Notes: generated from the letters alone by a model not told the origin. 64,000 nt of DNA from Euptelea pleiosperma (GCA_035048495.1 CM068548.1:16642688-16706687); one strand, 5' to 3'; positions 35,126 to 47,075 are shown, counted from the stretch's first letter. A program made the numbers and translations.

Positions 35126-36130
35126 TAAGTTACGAATATCTTAATCAAATAAGATAAGTGTTAACCATCGGAGAATACGGGGTTTTTGTCGGAAGATCCG
35201 GGGTTACACCAGACAGACTCCTTCACTCGTAAAACACCTAAAAACACTAGATTCTCCGAAAATCACTTATATAATATAAAGATCATCTAATCTAGTCTAG
35301 CGATACTATATATATAGCTATATATTACTAGCTATACGCCGCTATACTATATTTATTATATAATAGCTATACTACAGCTTTTTAGTTTGATTTTTATATA
35401 ACGTTGTATCACTATAACTAAGAGAAAGCATCCATTCACATCAGGAATAGAGATTGTTGTAGTTTTCGTAGTTGCTTGTAGTTTCATCGAGTGGTGTTCA
35501 GTCGGGTCTAACATGCGAAGAGAAAGATTTCTTTTTCCAGCTTTCTGACTTGAACTTGTATATTTTATAAATAAATAATGAAAGAGAGGAAGAACTTCTC
35601 TAGTCTATCTTTCTTCAAGTGAGATCTAGGATCGAAAAACCATCACCCAAAGGTGCTTTTACTAAAGCCGGTCACCGGTGGCTAAGAACCAGTCCTCACT
35701 CTTTAAACCTGAAACAAAGACTTAGATTAGATCCATCTGTGCCAGTTTCATGCTAATTGGTCCAGTATCGAGAAGTGGTTCTCTTTCTTCAAGTGAGATA
35801 GTTGAGCCCGCCCAAAGCGCCGCCTTACTAAGGCCGGTCCCCGGTTGCCTACGTTCCTTGATCACTCTGGAAGAAAGCTACAACTTAGGTTCAAAATCCG
35901 CAGGGAGAATAAGTTCTTTTAAAGAATTATATATATAATATAGTCTCATTAATATAGTCTCGTAGTCTCGCGTAAGAATCATTGATTTCTATCTTTCAGC
36001 GGAGGAGATAAAGTGATGTTAAAGAATTATATAATATAGTATAGCAATTCATTAAGCTTAATATAGTATAGCGTAATCATAATTTCTTTATAGATTTATC
36101 GATGCCTTGTATAGTATAGTTCTAGTAAGC

Positions 36131-37693
36131 TGATCTACGACCATCCCCCACAGCCTTTGTTTCGGGTTCGATTTCTTATGCAGTTAGGAGTGGGGCGTGC
36201 TAGCGGGAAGTCCAGTTATGAACATATATCAATCTCTCAATCAACCTGAGTATATTTTTTATTATATTAGGACACGGGGCGATATTATAGTGCATCCATT
36301 CGCTCCTTGTTAAGACCCGACTAACTAAATAGAATCTAATCTCCTTCTTCTAGGCAACTGGGTCTGAGTCCCTGTCCCTAGTCTGAGTGTTAGTAGTTTC
36401 ATTAGAGCAAGCTCATCAGTGTTAGGGTTTTGACTTGCTTGCTTACCGGCGGGAAAGGACAGAGTTTCATAGTCTCATTCCCAACCCAGTGATAAGATAG
36501 AGACAACCCTGCCAACCAGTAGTCCCCAGCCAGTTCAAAAGCATAGGAATAGGTAGAGTAGATTACTCACTATTAAACACAAACAAGCAAGCCAGGCAAA
36601 GAAAGCAAGCAATAAAGGAGCAGCCTACAAATAATAGTAGGTAGAGTATTCATAAACAAGCATAGGAACTGGTGCCCATGAGTAATAAGGAAGAAACCTC
36701 ACTTAAGAAGAAGGACACGGGGCGATTAACCACTACAAACAAGCTGAGGATTTGAGATAGATAGAAACGAGTCCAATCTAAGCAAGCTTAGTGGAGGGAG
36801 AAACAATCCTACTAGTAAGCAAGTATAAGCAAGCGAGGAATGAGTCCCTGCTAGTATTGGTTGGTGTTACTTTTTAATACATAGGATTGTGGCAAGCAAC
36901 AGAAACTCAAGTTAGTGTTAGGGTGCAGCGTGAAGGCCCCCTCGAATGTTCCTTGAGTTGACGTCACTGGGACATCTACCGCGAGGATCTGCTTCAGCAA
37001 GTCTTCTCCCAAAGGCTGCTGTTCATTGACTCCCTTTGTCGTGTTCCTCTTGCTATCGCAGGTTGAGGTGGACTGGAGTTTTTTTGTGAACCAACGATTG
37101 AATTTGCCCCCCCCCAAACCATTCGTGCAGTGAAGGTGGGAGATCAGCACTCATACCGCATGCAAGTTATTCAAAAACCTTTTAGTATGTGTTAATACGA
37201 GATGGCGCTTCACACTTCGGGTGCTTACTCCAGTGCTTACTCCTCTCGCCTATCTAAGTTTAGAAACCTTTTACGAGAACTTATATAGAGAGATTCTTTC
37301 CCGTGCCGTAGCACTTCTTTCATACCAACTTAGTTGCCCTTATGAAGCGACCCATAGGTTGGTTGCTTTCGAGCAGTTCTCACTTTAACATCATGATCCA
37401 AATCAAATTAAAATAGCCCTTTGGCTGCAGCACCCAGGTGAGTAGTTTTAAGTCCAGGCGAGGACGAACCTATTCGGGGGACCAGAGAGCAGAGGGTGAT
37501 AGAAAAGTTGATTCAGTGCTCTGTGAGATAGGTTGTCCTTACCGAAAATAAAAAACATTGCGCGGAGCAAAGGTGATAGAATGGCGAATGCCCCCAAAAT
37601 TCTTGGAGGGGCTTGGGCCGATGGCTACACTATTTAGTCAGCTTCTTCTTTTTCCCAAAATTAAATTTGAATAGTGTTAGTCGCAATTGTCTT
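36131..37693. other. mitochondrial-type DNA, no gene recognised
   Basis: GGACACGGGGCGAT occurs twice, at about 36270 and 36714, and CAAGCAAG words recur at 36590-36840. The minus-strand frame 37150-36851 (99 codons) is open but matches nothing that I know. No RNA gene was found. Confidence 0.4.
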
Positions 37694-37867
37694 TCAGCCG
37701 CGGAGTATGTCCTCCATATGTTTCAATGCCCGTCTAAAATAGTCGCTATCTCCTTCTTGACTATGTAAACTATTGAAGATAGTCAGCAGGGTGTTTATAT
37801 CCTTATCTCTGTTGGAAATAAGTTCTATGACTTGGTCCAATTTGGTTTGAGAGGGCGTTATTGCCAT
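37694..37867 (-). CDS. small unassigned ORF, 57 codons
   Basis: An ATG at 37865-37867 (minus strand) opens MAITPSQTKLDQVIELISNR, followed by DKDINTLLTIFN and ending MEDILRG before TGA at 37694-37696. The frame is open further upstream as CLLKRVFKDL. Predicted to be almost all helix, with spaced leucine and isoleucine residues. It reads like real protein, perhaps the C-terminus of a broken gene, but I cannot name it. The upstream frame overlaps an 11-bp inverted repeat (37896-37948). Confidence 0.35.
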   Translation of the reverse strand: MAITPSQTKLDQVIELISNRDKDINTLLTIFNSLHSQEGDSDYFRRALKHMEDILRG

Positions 37868-37895
37868 AAGGTCCTTGAATACCCGTTTGAGAAGA

Positions 37896-37948
37896 CACCG
37901 AAGGCTTTTTTTAACTTCGTTGTAACACTCTTCCTGTAGCCTTCGGTG
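37896..37948 (+). repeat. 11-bp inverted repeat
   Basis: CACCGAAGGCT (37896-37906) pairs with AGCCTTCGGTG (37938-37948) across a 31-nt loop, followed by a T-run. It resembles a stem plus U-tract, but its function is unknown. Confidence 0.75.
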
Positions 37949-39471
37949 GTTTTTTTTTTCGTAGAGTCAAAATAGCCGCTTAAAAAACACCATCATAGTA
38001 CAATTCCTTCCACTGTCACCGACTCTCCTAACGCGATTGCCAAAATCACAGCTCCTGATGGAACGGAATGAAACTAAGTTCCCAAAGCTACTGTTCTATT
38101 GTTCGGCTTCAAATCTAAGGGATCAAACACTTCAGGTTCAGTGAACGCCTCCATAACCTTGTCATGAATTGCCCCTGAATGGATACAGGGAAACCTGATG
38201 TTTCTCATGGGGCATTTGAAAGTAGGTATTTTCCGCGTCGTTGGTTACGGAAACCCTAACTTCAACACATTTGTAAATCGATCCGATTCTTAAATCCTGC
38301 AAAATTTTAGATCTGTATAGGGATTCGTATCGGATGTCGATCCGCACTCGGGATTAGTCGGATTAGCGCTAATTCAGAACATGAACTGACGAAATTTATC
38401 AGAAATTGCTAAAATTAAAAGGATGGAAGGGTGATGATGGTGGGATGGATTAAAACTTGATTGATTTTATTTCTTTTCTTTTAAAGCTATTGATATCCTA
38501 GAAATTATGAATTAAACTAATACAAATAAAGAGAACGAAGAGCACTAAAGAAAATCCATCATAGTGAAGCAAATAAAATTTATTGAATCCAAACAAGTCC
38601 TTACAATGCTCAAACAAAATATCAAATAAATACTGACAATTCGAAAGAACTAACAATTATCCTAGAGAGAGAGAGAGGGTTATAGAGAGAGAAAGTTAGA
38701 GAGAAGAAAAGAACTAGAGATAGAAAGAAGGGACATTTCTAGAGAGAGAAAATAGGGTGAGATTTGAAGAAAAGACTTACCTTGAGAGGAGAGATTCTCA
38801 CCTTACCTTGGAAAATGGAGAAGATGCATGGAAGAGGAAAGATCCAACATCTTGGGGTTGCTGGATCGAGTGGCGCACAAGCAGTAATGATGGAGGGTTA
38901 GCTTGGGAGCACGTTGGTGCAGCAATGGAGGGAGCAACATGTGGAGACGGTGTGCTGGTTGGAGAAGAACCTGTGGAGGAGTGCGCAGGTGCACTAACAG
39001 GTGGTGCGTGGTTCTAGAGCTGCAACTTGCTGGTCCTAAAAGGAGAGGACGTTGCAGATTTGCAACGTGGTGTGCACAACAGAAAGGAGGGCGGAATGTA
39101 GGCGAAGGTGGTGTTGCTGGCGACGTGGAGCTCGTTCAAGCGGAGAGAAGAAGGTTGCAGGTGGGTATTGCCAGAGTTGCTGTTCGCAACAGCAACAGGG
39201 AGGTGGTCGTGGAGACAGGCGTAGCAGGTGGAGAAGGAGGGGGCGTTGCCGGAGAGAAGAGGAGGCGCTGTTGCAGGCGGAGGAGACGGAGGCGAACCAG
39301 TCCGGTGGGCTGGGTGGTGCGGTTTTGACAGCAAGCAGTTGCACACGCTGGTGATGGCTGAGGGCGGTGGACCTCCAAAAGAGATCGTGGAGGACGCTGG
39401 GGAGGTGAGCAAGGGGTTGGGCAGTGGCTGGAAGAGGAGAAAAATGTGAAGAAGACGAGGTGGCCGGAGTT

Positions 39472-39495
39472 CTGCAACTCCGGCCGGTAAAAGAA
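39472..39495 (+). repeat. LTR leader hairpin, copy 3
   Basis: GGCCGGAGTT (39472-39481), loop CTGC, AACTCCGGCC (39486-39495): perfect 10-bp stem. Confidence 0.85.
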
Positions 39496-39548
39496 GAAGA
39501 AGAAGAAGAAGAAGAAGAAGAAGAAGAAGAAGAAGAAGAAGAAGAAGA
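39490..39548 (+). repeat. GAA/AAG trinucleotide tract in LTR copy 3
   Basis: About 19 near-perfect AAG units immediately after the leader hairpin. Its length differs in every LTR copy. Confidence 0.9.
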
Positions 39549-39663
39549 GAAGAAGAAGAGAAAGAAGAGGAAAGAACGTAGGGGGGGTTTTTGGGAAGAG
39601 AAAGGAGAGGAAAGGAGGGGGATTAGGGTTCGAACGAACCCCTCTCCTTCTCCTTTTAAAGCT

Positions 39664-39689
39664 CCCTATTTCCATTAATGGAAATAGGG
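39664..39689 (+). promoter_or_regulatory. 26-bp perfect palindrome in LTR copy 3
   Basis: The arms are CCCTATTTCCATT and its reverse complement, with no loop. In the inferred sense direction it lies just upstream of the TTTAAAAG box. Copies 1 and 2 have imperfect versions. Confidence 0.75.
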
Positions 39690-41047
39690 TATTTTTGAAA
39701 TAAAAAAAATAATAATAATTTTTTTTTTTTTTAAGTAAAAATCTACTTTTCTATGGGGAATCTCCCCAATTAGTGGACCCCCCGTTTTTTTGAAATTTAA
39801 TTAAAATTCTTTGGAAATTCACGGGGTCCACTAACTGGTCGGACAGCGGGTCGATGATGATGGGCCCGGCTACTGGCCCACATGGATTTGTGATGTCCAT
39901 TGTCTCACAAGATGATGTGACAGACGGTTTGATGGCGATCGGATGGATGGTGACTTGATTGGGACTCAGATTGGTGGATCGACGGATCTAGAGAGATCCA
40001 ACGGTCCGATTGAAGATCCAACGGTCAAAAAGCTAAGGGAGATGAGATAGAGCTGATGGACAGGAGTTCTGGGGTTAGGTCAGTAGATTCGAGGACCGAG
40101 AGATGAAGAGAGAGAGAGAATAAGGAGAGATGAGAGAGAAAGTATCAGAAAATAGAGAGAAAAGCACTGGCGGAGGGTCTGGAACCCTGGTCTTCACTGT
40201 GACCATCCTCACGCTTCTCCAGTAGAGTAGACTATCATTCCTTGCTGACTCATGTGGCTTTAAACGCTTTGGTCCGTCTTTTGGTCATTGGCTTTCCTAC
40301 TCTCTTCGTTCTTTGGGCTGGCTTTTTGGTCCTCTTATTCAGCCCATATTTGGCCCATATCTTCTAGTCATAGCATGTGGGCTCTTTAAGCTTTGATAAT
40401 GGGCTTTCCTGATCGATGTGGGCTTGCAAGTCTCGAGAATTGTCCCATCGGGGTTTCCTGCGACAGAAGAAGCGCGTAATGAGACTTTATCAGAATGACT
40501 CAATGTCTAGACTTCCGAAAATGTGTTTAATGCATGCAAATATACCATTTTGTCCAGAAAAGTGTGTTCTACGCAACAGAAGGGACTCTTACGTAGAAAA
40601 GTAGATAAATAGAGCCTTTTACGTAGGAGAGTGCGATAACGCTAAAAGGATAATTGCTTAAAATAAGCACTTTTGAGCGAATATCAGCATTCAACCGCTT
40701 CTCTAAGCGCACTTGCGAACTCCGGAGAGCAGCAAGCCATAGGTTGAACTAGTAACTGCTCCGGGACAAGAACCACTAAACACTAAATCCCAGTAATAGA
40801 CATGTTAACAGAACGAATCTACTATCCTTGATGTAGGCGACAGTAAGCGCTTTCGATAACCCCAATGCTTTAGTGCGTGCACTCTTTCTTGTGGCATTTG
40901 CGAGTCCCACAGCTCGATTAGGGGATCTCAATAGAGTGGCTTTGTAACCCCTATTTGGATCTATTGCCGAAGCTAAGGACACTGACAATTGGCCGATCTC
41001 GGTTGCCAGTGGTTTCCAGAAGGATATAGGTTGGAACTCTACCTTAT

Positions 41048-41353
41048 TCAAAGGAAACGACTCATGTTGTGCAGCTCCTTAAGCCGAGAAAGAGGGTTGA
41101 CCCATTTTCGTGAGAATTGAGTCATGGAAATTCCCCCTAAGCTGCTTGCTCTTGGAAAACGCCTTTGGAGTACCGGGTTCTGGATTTGCTTTTCCGTTCT
41201 TCTGTTTTCTTGATTATCTCTTTGGTGGTTTATAAATAAAGGATTCCGTAATACTGGTTGTTTAGACACAAATATGGAAAACAAACGTTGCATAATGTTG
41301 TGTTTCTGCTGTTCTTTCTTAAACCTTTTTTTTTGCTTGTTCCCTATAACCAT
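41048..41353 (-). CDS. unassigned 101-codon ORF
   Basis: A minus-strand ATG frame, very basic at the start (MVIGNKQKKRFKKEQQKHN) and ending RLKELHNMSRFL. The basic N-terminus recalls organellar ribosomal or RNA-binding proteins but no family can be assigned. The frame that follows (41051-40776) overlaps it by 4 bases and has only a TTG start. Whether it is expressed cannot be judged. Confidence 0.25.
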   Translation of the reverse strand: MVIGNKQKKRFKKEQQKHNIMQRLFSIFVSKQPVLRNPLFINHQRDNQENRRTEKQIQNPVLQRRFPRASSLGGISMTQFSRKWVNPLSRLKELHNMSRFL

Positions 41354-41634
41354 TCAAGATCAAGTCAAGTCTAGTAGAGCAAGCAAGGTTCTTCTTTTTA
41401 TGTTTCCTTTCTTTTTACGCTTCAAAAGGAAAGACTAAGAAAAAGATTAGGTGCCTCAGTTTGACTGAGAAAAGATTTGGGAAAGGAACGTGTACCCCTA
41501 ATGTAACCATGTTCTCTGACTTAAGGAAGCTTTGAAAGCCTGTAGAAGACTTCCTTATTCAAGAGGTATGGTTGGAGTTCAGATACGGAACTCTACTTAT
41601 GATAATTCAAGAGAAATGTCCTCTTTAGCAAGTA

Positions 41635-42090
41635 AGCATGGTAATGGTATTAGTTAACTCCTTACTTTCAGCGCTATTATGAGTGGGAGGCTCTCTAAGG
41701 CTATTTTACCTTAGCCGGCCTCTTGAAATGCCCCACTTAGGGTATCTCCCACTAGGGCTTAAAAAGACGCATAACAGGCCTTTATTAGCAGCCTTGTAGG
41801 CCTTTTTAAAGAGATGCTATCGCACTCTTTTAAGGGAGCTAGCTAGGTTTGGAGGACCGTTATTCCTGACCATCGGGAAGGAATAGAGTAAGGGACGAGT
41901 ATCCATTGATATGAGTATGGCTGCTTTCTTGAGGCTGGTTTGCCTACTTTCCTCGCTGTCCAGTATGCTTCTTAACTGCTTTGACTAGCAACTAAGCATG
42001 GTATTAGTTAACTCCTTACTTTCAGCTCTTATGAGTTGGAGGCTCTCTAAGGCCATTTTTCCTTAGACCGAAGGCCTCTTAAAAAGTCTA
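41635..42090 (+). repeat. diverged direct repeat, about 100-bp units 360 bp apart
   Basis: GGTATTAGTTAACTCCTTAC, then TTTCAGC, ATGAGT and GGAGGCTCTCTAAGGC occur in the same order near 41648-41700 and 41999-42055, followed by CCTTAG and GGCCTCTT in both. Small indels separate the copies. Confidence 0.8.
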
Positions 42091-44798
42091 CTCAGGGGTG
42101 TTGGCTGCGGGCAATTCCCATTGGTATTATATACGTTTCAATGAATAGCTCCGACCGGTTGTATTCGATCCGATGCCAGATAGTGGGACTGGTGGGAATG
42201 GAATAGATTCTGGGTCAACATCTCTATTTATTGGCCCCTTGATCTGAAGGAAGGAATGGTTGCTGATAGCCCTGACCCTTGAGTCTCCACTTCGGATCGA
42301 TATGAATGAACTTCTGATCTTTCTTCTCCCTATGACTCAGGCAGGAGGTGGAATCCTTGTCTGAACTTCTCCGCCTCTAAGCCAATGGAGGGAGGTAGAG
42401 AAAAAAATGGGATCCTCGCCAGCCAGAAAGGTCTATTTTTTGGTTGGTGGCTACGAATGGAACAACTTAAGAAGGATAACGACGGCTCGCCTCTTCTTTC
42501 GATATCTTTTAGGGAGGGCAGGTCTAAAGTTCTGGGCCAACGAATGCGATTGATTGACTACGTGGCCTAGCAGCCCTCCGTACCTTTTTGTACCTCTCTC
42601 CCTTCGCCCCCCCTGGGAATTGAATAGAGAGACGGATGCATCTAACTGCCTCTCTCCCGGAGCTGTCTATGAACCCGCTAACTACGACTTCTTATCCCTC
42701 CAATGCTTCGCTTCCCCAGCGGAGGAGAAGATGGGTTGAATGAATCTATTCTGTTCGGTCCCGTCGATCGGACGTTGATACGTAAGTAATAGACACTGGT
42801 CATTCCCCCGTCGCCTGGTCCCAATGATGCAGGTACGAGCCTCGGGGGTTGAGTAGCAGATTGAGTTTTCTATGATCCAATCGGCTGGATTGATTCGATA
42901 GAAATAAAAGGTCAAGGAGTGGAGTACTCGCCTTCGCTGGCTCACGAGAGGATGGATGGTAAGCCAAGCCTGTCCCCTGCCGCTGATCGTTCCCTGTTGG
43001 GAGGATCGAGAGGACCGAAGAGGTTGACAAGGATCTCCGCTTCGACCTCGAGATCGCCTGTTCCTTCCTAAATATGGTTGTAGAAGCCCCGGGACCAACT
43101 GACTTAACCGTTTCTTCCGAACTTACTTACTTAAAAGAAAGCCCTTCTACTTGATTGGCCGGATAGTGAAATGGAATAAGCTAGCCTGTCTTCGACTGCT
43201 GGTTCAATGACAGATTAGGATGGGAGGTTCTCCCTTTGATCCGATCCTTTCTGTGACCCATATTGTCTCTTCGTCTCTTGCCTTCAAAGTTCGGATATTC
43301 CGATGAAAGTTGATTCCCTTTCCGTCCCTCGCCATCGAGAGGAAGAGTTGCTATCTATCTATCTATATACGTATCAACAAATGTGGTTCCAGGGATCGAT
43401 CGATTGCCCCTCACCAACAGCTAGAGGAGGAGAAATGAATGATGTCCCGGCCTGGGCACCTATCAGCCAGCTATTCCCTCTCTTCCGCTCGGAGACCTTT
43501 AAGTGGAGCGTGGATTCGACCTTCTGTTCCTCTCATCGCCCTTCCCTATCGGATCGACTAGATGGGTCGACCCCAGAGAAGGGTTGATAGGAGAAGCCGC
43601 CCCTGCTTGTGGATACGAATGGAATCCAATGAGTCAAAGCCCTGGTTCAAATGGAAGGAAGGCTTGGAGGCAGAGATATGAGGTGGGTTGCGGTGGCTGT
43701 TTCTCCCGATCAGATCGATTGAATGAACATCATTGCCTGGCATTTCACCGAGTCAGTCAGTTATTAATGGAGGGATTGCATCCATTGTTTCCATTCCCTC
43801 TCCACCTCCCTGTTGGTCGGATTAGAGGGTTGACTTATTGACCTTTCGTCTATTGCCTCACATCGGAACTGACGCCCGATCCCATCCGAAGTGACCCTTT
43901 CGCCTGTTAGAGGGACGGATCTGTTTGGACTACTGGCCCTGTTGGTTGAAGGAATGATTGATCGTTAGCCAATGCTGGTGGACCGATAGGAGGAGATGGG
44001 TTTGAATGTTTGCCCGTACTGGCTTTGCCTCGGTGGTTCCATGAGTCCAAAGACTGAGTGAGAGTTCATTGAAGGTCTCTTTCTCTTTCTATTTTGTTTT
44101 ATCTATTTAGATTAGAAACAAATCAATCAATATTGTTCGGTTGATGTTCGTATTCAACTGGACCGGCAGCGTTCTTTTGGATCGATTGAACAAAGTATTA
44201 TATGCCCCTCTCTCTGTGGAAGTTTGTGCCATGGGACTGTTGGATTCGAGGGTTTTTACCTCGGTGGAAGCAACATAGGACACATAGGAAGGTGCATGGA
44301 GTAACATGGAGGAGGCAAGGCAACTCAATCATCATCGGTTGGTTGAGCGCTCTTAGGGTGTTCTGTATGTTTCTGTGGTCTGGCTTGAGGGTATTCTCTT
44401 TAAGTCTTCACTGAGCTGGCTCAGGCTTACTTCTATGGGGGTGCGTCTTTCATTGAATTGAATTTCAGTGAGGGTCACAGGTGAGGGTTGGTAAGGGAGG
44501 CTGACTTATATGGATGGCTAGCTCGGGATAGCCACCGTCGAGAATGCTGCATGTGGGGCCTTACTAGTGAATGGTGTTGAAACCTAGCTCTATATAGGAG
44601 TGTTGGACCTACAGGGCTCTAGTTACGTAGGGGCAAGCATATTAGTGTGCATTGATTGATAGAAGCGGCGAGTTTTGGTTGGGACAAGCTATCGCATGCA
44701 TGGAAGTGAGGCAAGCTAAAATAGCTTGCTTAGCTGTGGTGTTTTGGAATTCACTTCTCTAAGAACTGCACTGTAGGATTGGATCTTTTGCGCCGGCT

Positions 44799-45167
44799 AT
44801 GCGTCAGGTCTCTCTCTCCCGCGAGGCAGCTTTGTCTTTCTTACGGTGTCTCAGAAATGGGTTTGAGATTTTCCATCAAGAAAGAAAGACATCAATCAAT
44901 AAAGCAATCAATCAATCAAGAAATACGGCAGGCACCTGGGCTGCCTCACTACGCCGAGATAGATTTGTTCTATCCGCGCCGCGTTCATCACAGCGAGTTT
45001 GGATGGCGCGCCCCGAGAGAGAAGTAATCGAAAGGTGCATGCGAACATATGTCGGATTGGCTTACTGCGCCGGCTTCTCTGACTTGATTCTTCTCTCAAG
45101 GCTAGGTCAAGTAGCCTTCCACCGACTCAACGGATGGAGAGAAGCTCGCAAACAGAGCCGGACGTGA
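44799..45167 (+). CDS. unassigned 122-codon ORF
   Basis: An ATG frame with many arginine and serine residues and an internal AIDINKA-like stretch made of repeated CAATCAAT words. A frame of 82 codons overlaps it out of phase. I see no motif. The basic character and lack of any partner gene suggest a chance frame or a chimeric mitochondrial ORF. Confidence 0.2.
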   Translation: MRQVSLSREAALSFLRCLRNGFEIFHQERKTSINKAINQSRNTAGTWAASLRRDRFVLSAPRSSQRVWMARPEREVIERCMRTYVGLAYCAGFSDLILLSRLGQVAFHRLNGWREARKQSRT

Positions 45168-46566
45168 CTTAGGCAATGCCGACCAGCACTTCAACCATTG
45201 AAATAGCAGTGAATTCTTGAAATCATTCTCAATGGTGCCGAAATCTCTCAATAAAGCAGCTAGGCCGTACCTAACCTTTACCCTCACGCCAGACGACGCA
45301 AGTAGTCTCCGCGGCCATACTATATCAAATAGCCTAGGGCGCTACTGTAATGTGCCGGGTTCTTAGCTAGCCAGACACCTGTCAACCAACCATCCAGCAA
45401 CTATCAGTTCTTTCGCAAGCCAAGCCAATATGCCTTGATCCGCCCGAGGAGAATCCGAGTGAAAGCAGCAACCAGAGTGATAGTCGCGTGTGTCAGCAAA
45501 CAACTCTAAGCTGAACTGATTACAGACAGGTAGTGATATTCGCTTAAAAGTGCATATTTTCCACTGTTATCTTCTAAGTGTTATCACACTCTCCTATGTA
45601 AAACTACTCTAATTATCCACTTTTCTATGTAAGAGTCTCTTTTATTGCGTAGAACACACTTTTCTGGACGAAATGGTATATTTGCATGCATTAAACACAT
45701 TTTCGGAAGTCTAGACATGAAGTCATTCTGATAGAGTCTCATTACGCGCTTCTTCTATCGCAGGAAACCCCAATGGGACAATTCTCGAGACTTGCGAGCC
45801 CACATCGATCAGGAAAGCCCATTATCAAAGCTTAAAGAGCCCACATGCTATGACTAGAAGATATGGGCCAAATATGGGCTGAATAAGAGGACCAAAAAGC
45901 CGGCCCAAAGAACGAAGAGAGTAGGAGAGCCAATGACCAAAAGACGGACCAAAGCGTTTAAAGCCACATGAGTCAGCAAGGAATGATAGTCTACTCTACT
46001 GGAGAAGCGTGATGATGGTCACAGTGAAGACCAGGGTTCCAGACCCTCTGCCAATACTTTTATCCCCATTTTTTGATATTTTCTCTCTTATCTCTCTTTA
46101 TTCTCTCTCTCTCTTCATCTCTCGGTCTTCGAATCTATTGACCTAACCCCAGAACTCCTGCCCATTGGCTCTGTCTCATCTCCCTTAGCTTTCTGACCGT
46201 TGGATCTTCAATCGGACCGTTGGATCTCTCTAGATCCGTCGATCTACCTATCTGGGTCCCAATCAAGTCACCATCCATCCGATTGCCATCAGACTGTCTG
46301 TCACATCATCTTGTGAGACGATGGACATCATCAATCCATGTGGGCCAGTAGCCGGGCCCATCATCATCGACCCGCTATCCGACCAGTTAGTGGACCCCGT
46401 GAATTTCAAAATAATTTAAATTAAATTTAAAAAAAATGGGGGGTCCACTAAATGGGGAAATTCCCCAAAGAAAAGTAGTGTTTTACTTTAAAAAAAAAAA
46501 AAATTTATTTTTTTTATTTTTTTATTTTCAAAAATCCCCTATTTCCATTAAAGGAAATAAGGAAGC

Positions 46567-46574
46567 TTTAAAAG
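46567..46574 (+). promoter_or_regulatory. TATA-like box of LTR copy 4
   Basis: TTTAAAAG precedes GGGAGAAGAGAGGG and AAACCCTAATCCC by a typical distance. It sits downstream of the palindromic block and is conserved in all copies (copy 5 has TATAAAAA). This is a plausible core promoter, inferred from position only. Confidence 0.55.
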
Positions 46575-47047
46575 GGGAGAAGAGAGGGTTTGAAACCCTA
46601 ATCCCTCTCTCCCCCTTCTTCTCTTCCTTCTCTTCTTCCTTCCACTTCCTCTTCTCTTCCAGCAGGTTCCTCCGGTGAGTTGGTGGAGCGTTGCCACCAT
46701 CTTCTTCTTCTTCTTCTCCTCCTCCTCCTCCTTCTATTTCTTCTTCTTCTTCTTCTTCTTCTTCTTCTTCTTCTTCTTCTTTTTCTTCTTCTTCTTCTTC
46801 TCTTTGCAAGTGAGCCTCCTGTTGGAACCACAGCCTGCGAGCACTACCGCCCCCTGCAATTTCCGGTGATCTCCTCCACGTTCTTCTAACGCCGCCACCT
46901 TCACCGCCAACACCCCTTCTACCACCTGCTGGATCTCTGACGGCACCTGCAACTTGGTAAGCTTCCTCTCCTCCTCCTCCTCCTTCTCCTTCTTCTTCTT
47001 CTTCTCTTATTCCTCTTTTTTTTTTTTTCCCTTCTTTTGTCTTCATC

Positions 47048-47075
47048 GCCGGAGTTGCAGATCTGCAACTCCGGC
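47048..47075 (+). repeat. 28-bp perfect palindrome, LTR copy 4
   Basis: GCCGGAGTTGCAGA and its exact reverse complement meet without a loop. It is the first of three hairpins of the same sequence type in this leader. Confidence 0.9.

Larger units (their letters stand above)
34450..36130. repeat. AT-rich inverted-repeat island with hairpins
   Basis: A 24-bp arm at 34473-34496 is the exact reverse complement of 35992-36015, and matching continues for about 60-80 bp with indels (GCGAGACTAC-AGACTATATTAAT). An inner pair (about 34620-34705 against 35281-35345) also matches in inverted orientation. The central ~550 bp hold three perfect GC-rich hairpins (34932-34955, 34999-35020, 35101-35125) and a TCGGAGAAT/ATTCTCCGA pair. 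The phrase TCTTCAAGTGAGAT appears three times in direct orientation. I see no coding sequence, and composition differs sharply from both flanks. Confidence 0.75.
38217..40686 (-). mobile_element. solo LTR, family copy 3
   Basis: 2470 bp, from TGAAAGTAGG to GAATATCA, with the perfect 5-bp duplication GCATT at 38212-38216 and 40687-40691. It is the shortest complete copy. It carries one leader hairpin (39472-39495), a long GAA tract (about 39490-39548) and a perfect 26-bp palindrome (39664-39689) beside the TATA-like box. The conserved region ends in the same AAGCACTTTTGAGCG block as copy 2. No protein is encoded. Confidence 0.92.
40692..45528. other. mitochondrial-type DNA, no gene recognised
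   Basis: No known gene is seen. It holds a diverged direct repeat (41635-41735 and 41994-42090) and several open but unassigned frames, of which 41048-41353 (minus), 42682-43098 (minus) and 44799-45167 (plus) are the longest. 42300-44100 is rich in GATCGATTG-like words. Confidence 0.4.

Noticed and set aside
36741..36752. CACTACAAACAAG as a CACTA terminus
   Set aside because: No sub-terminal repeats, no partner and no coding remnants nearby; probably chance.
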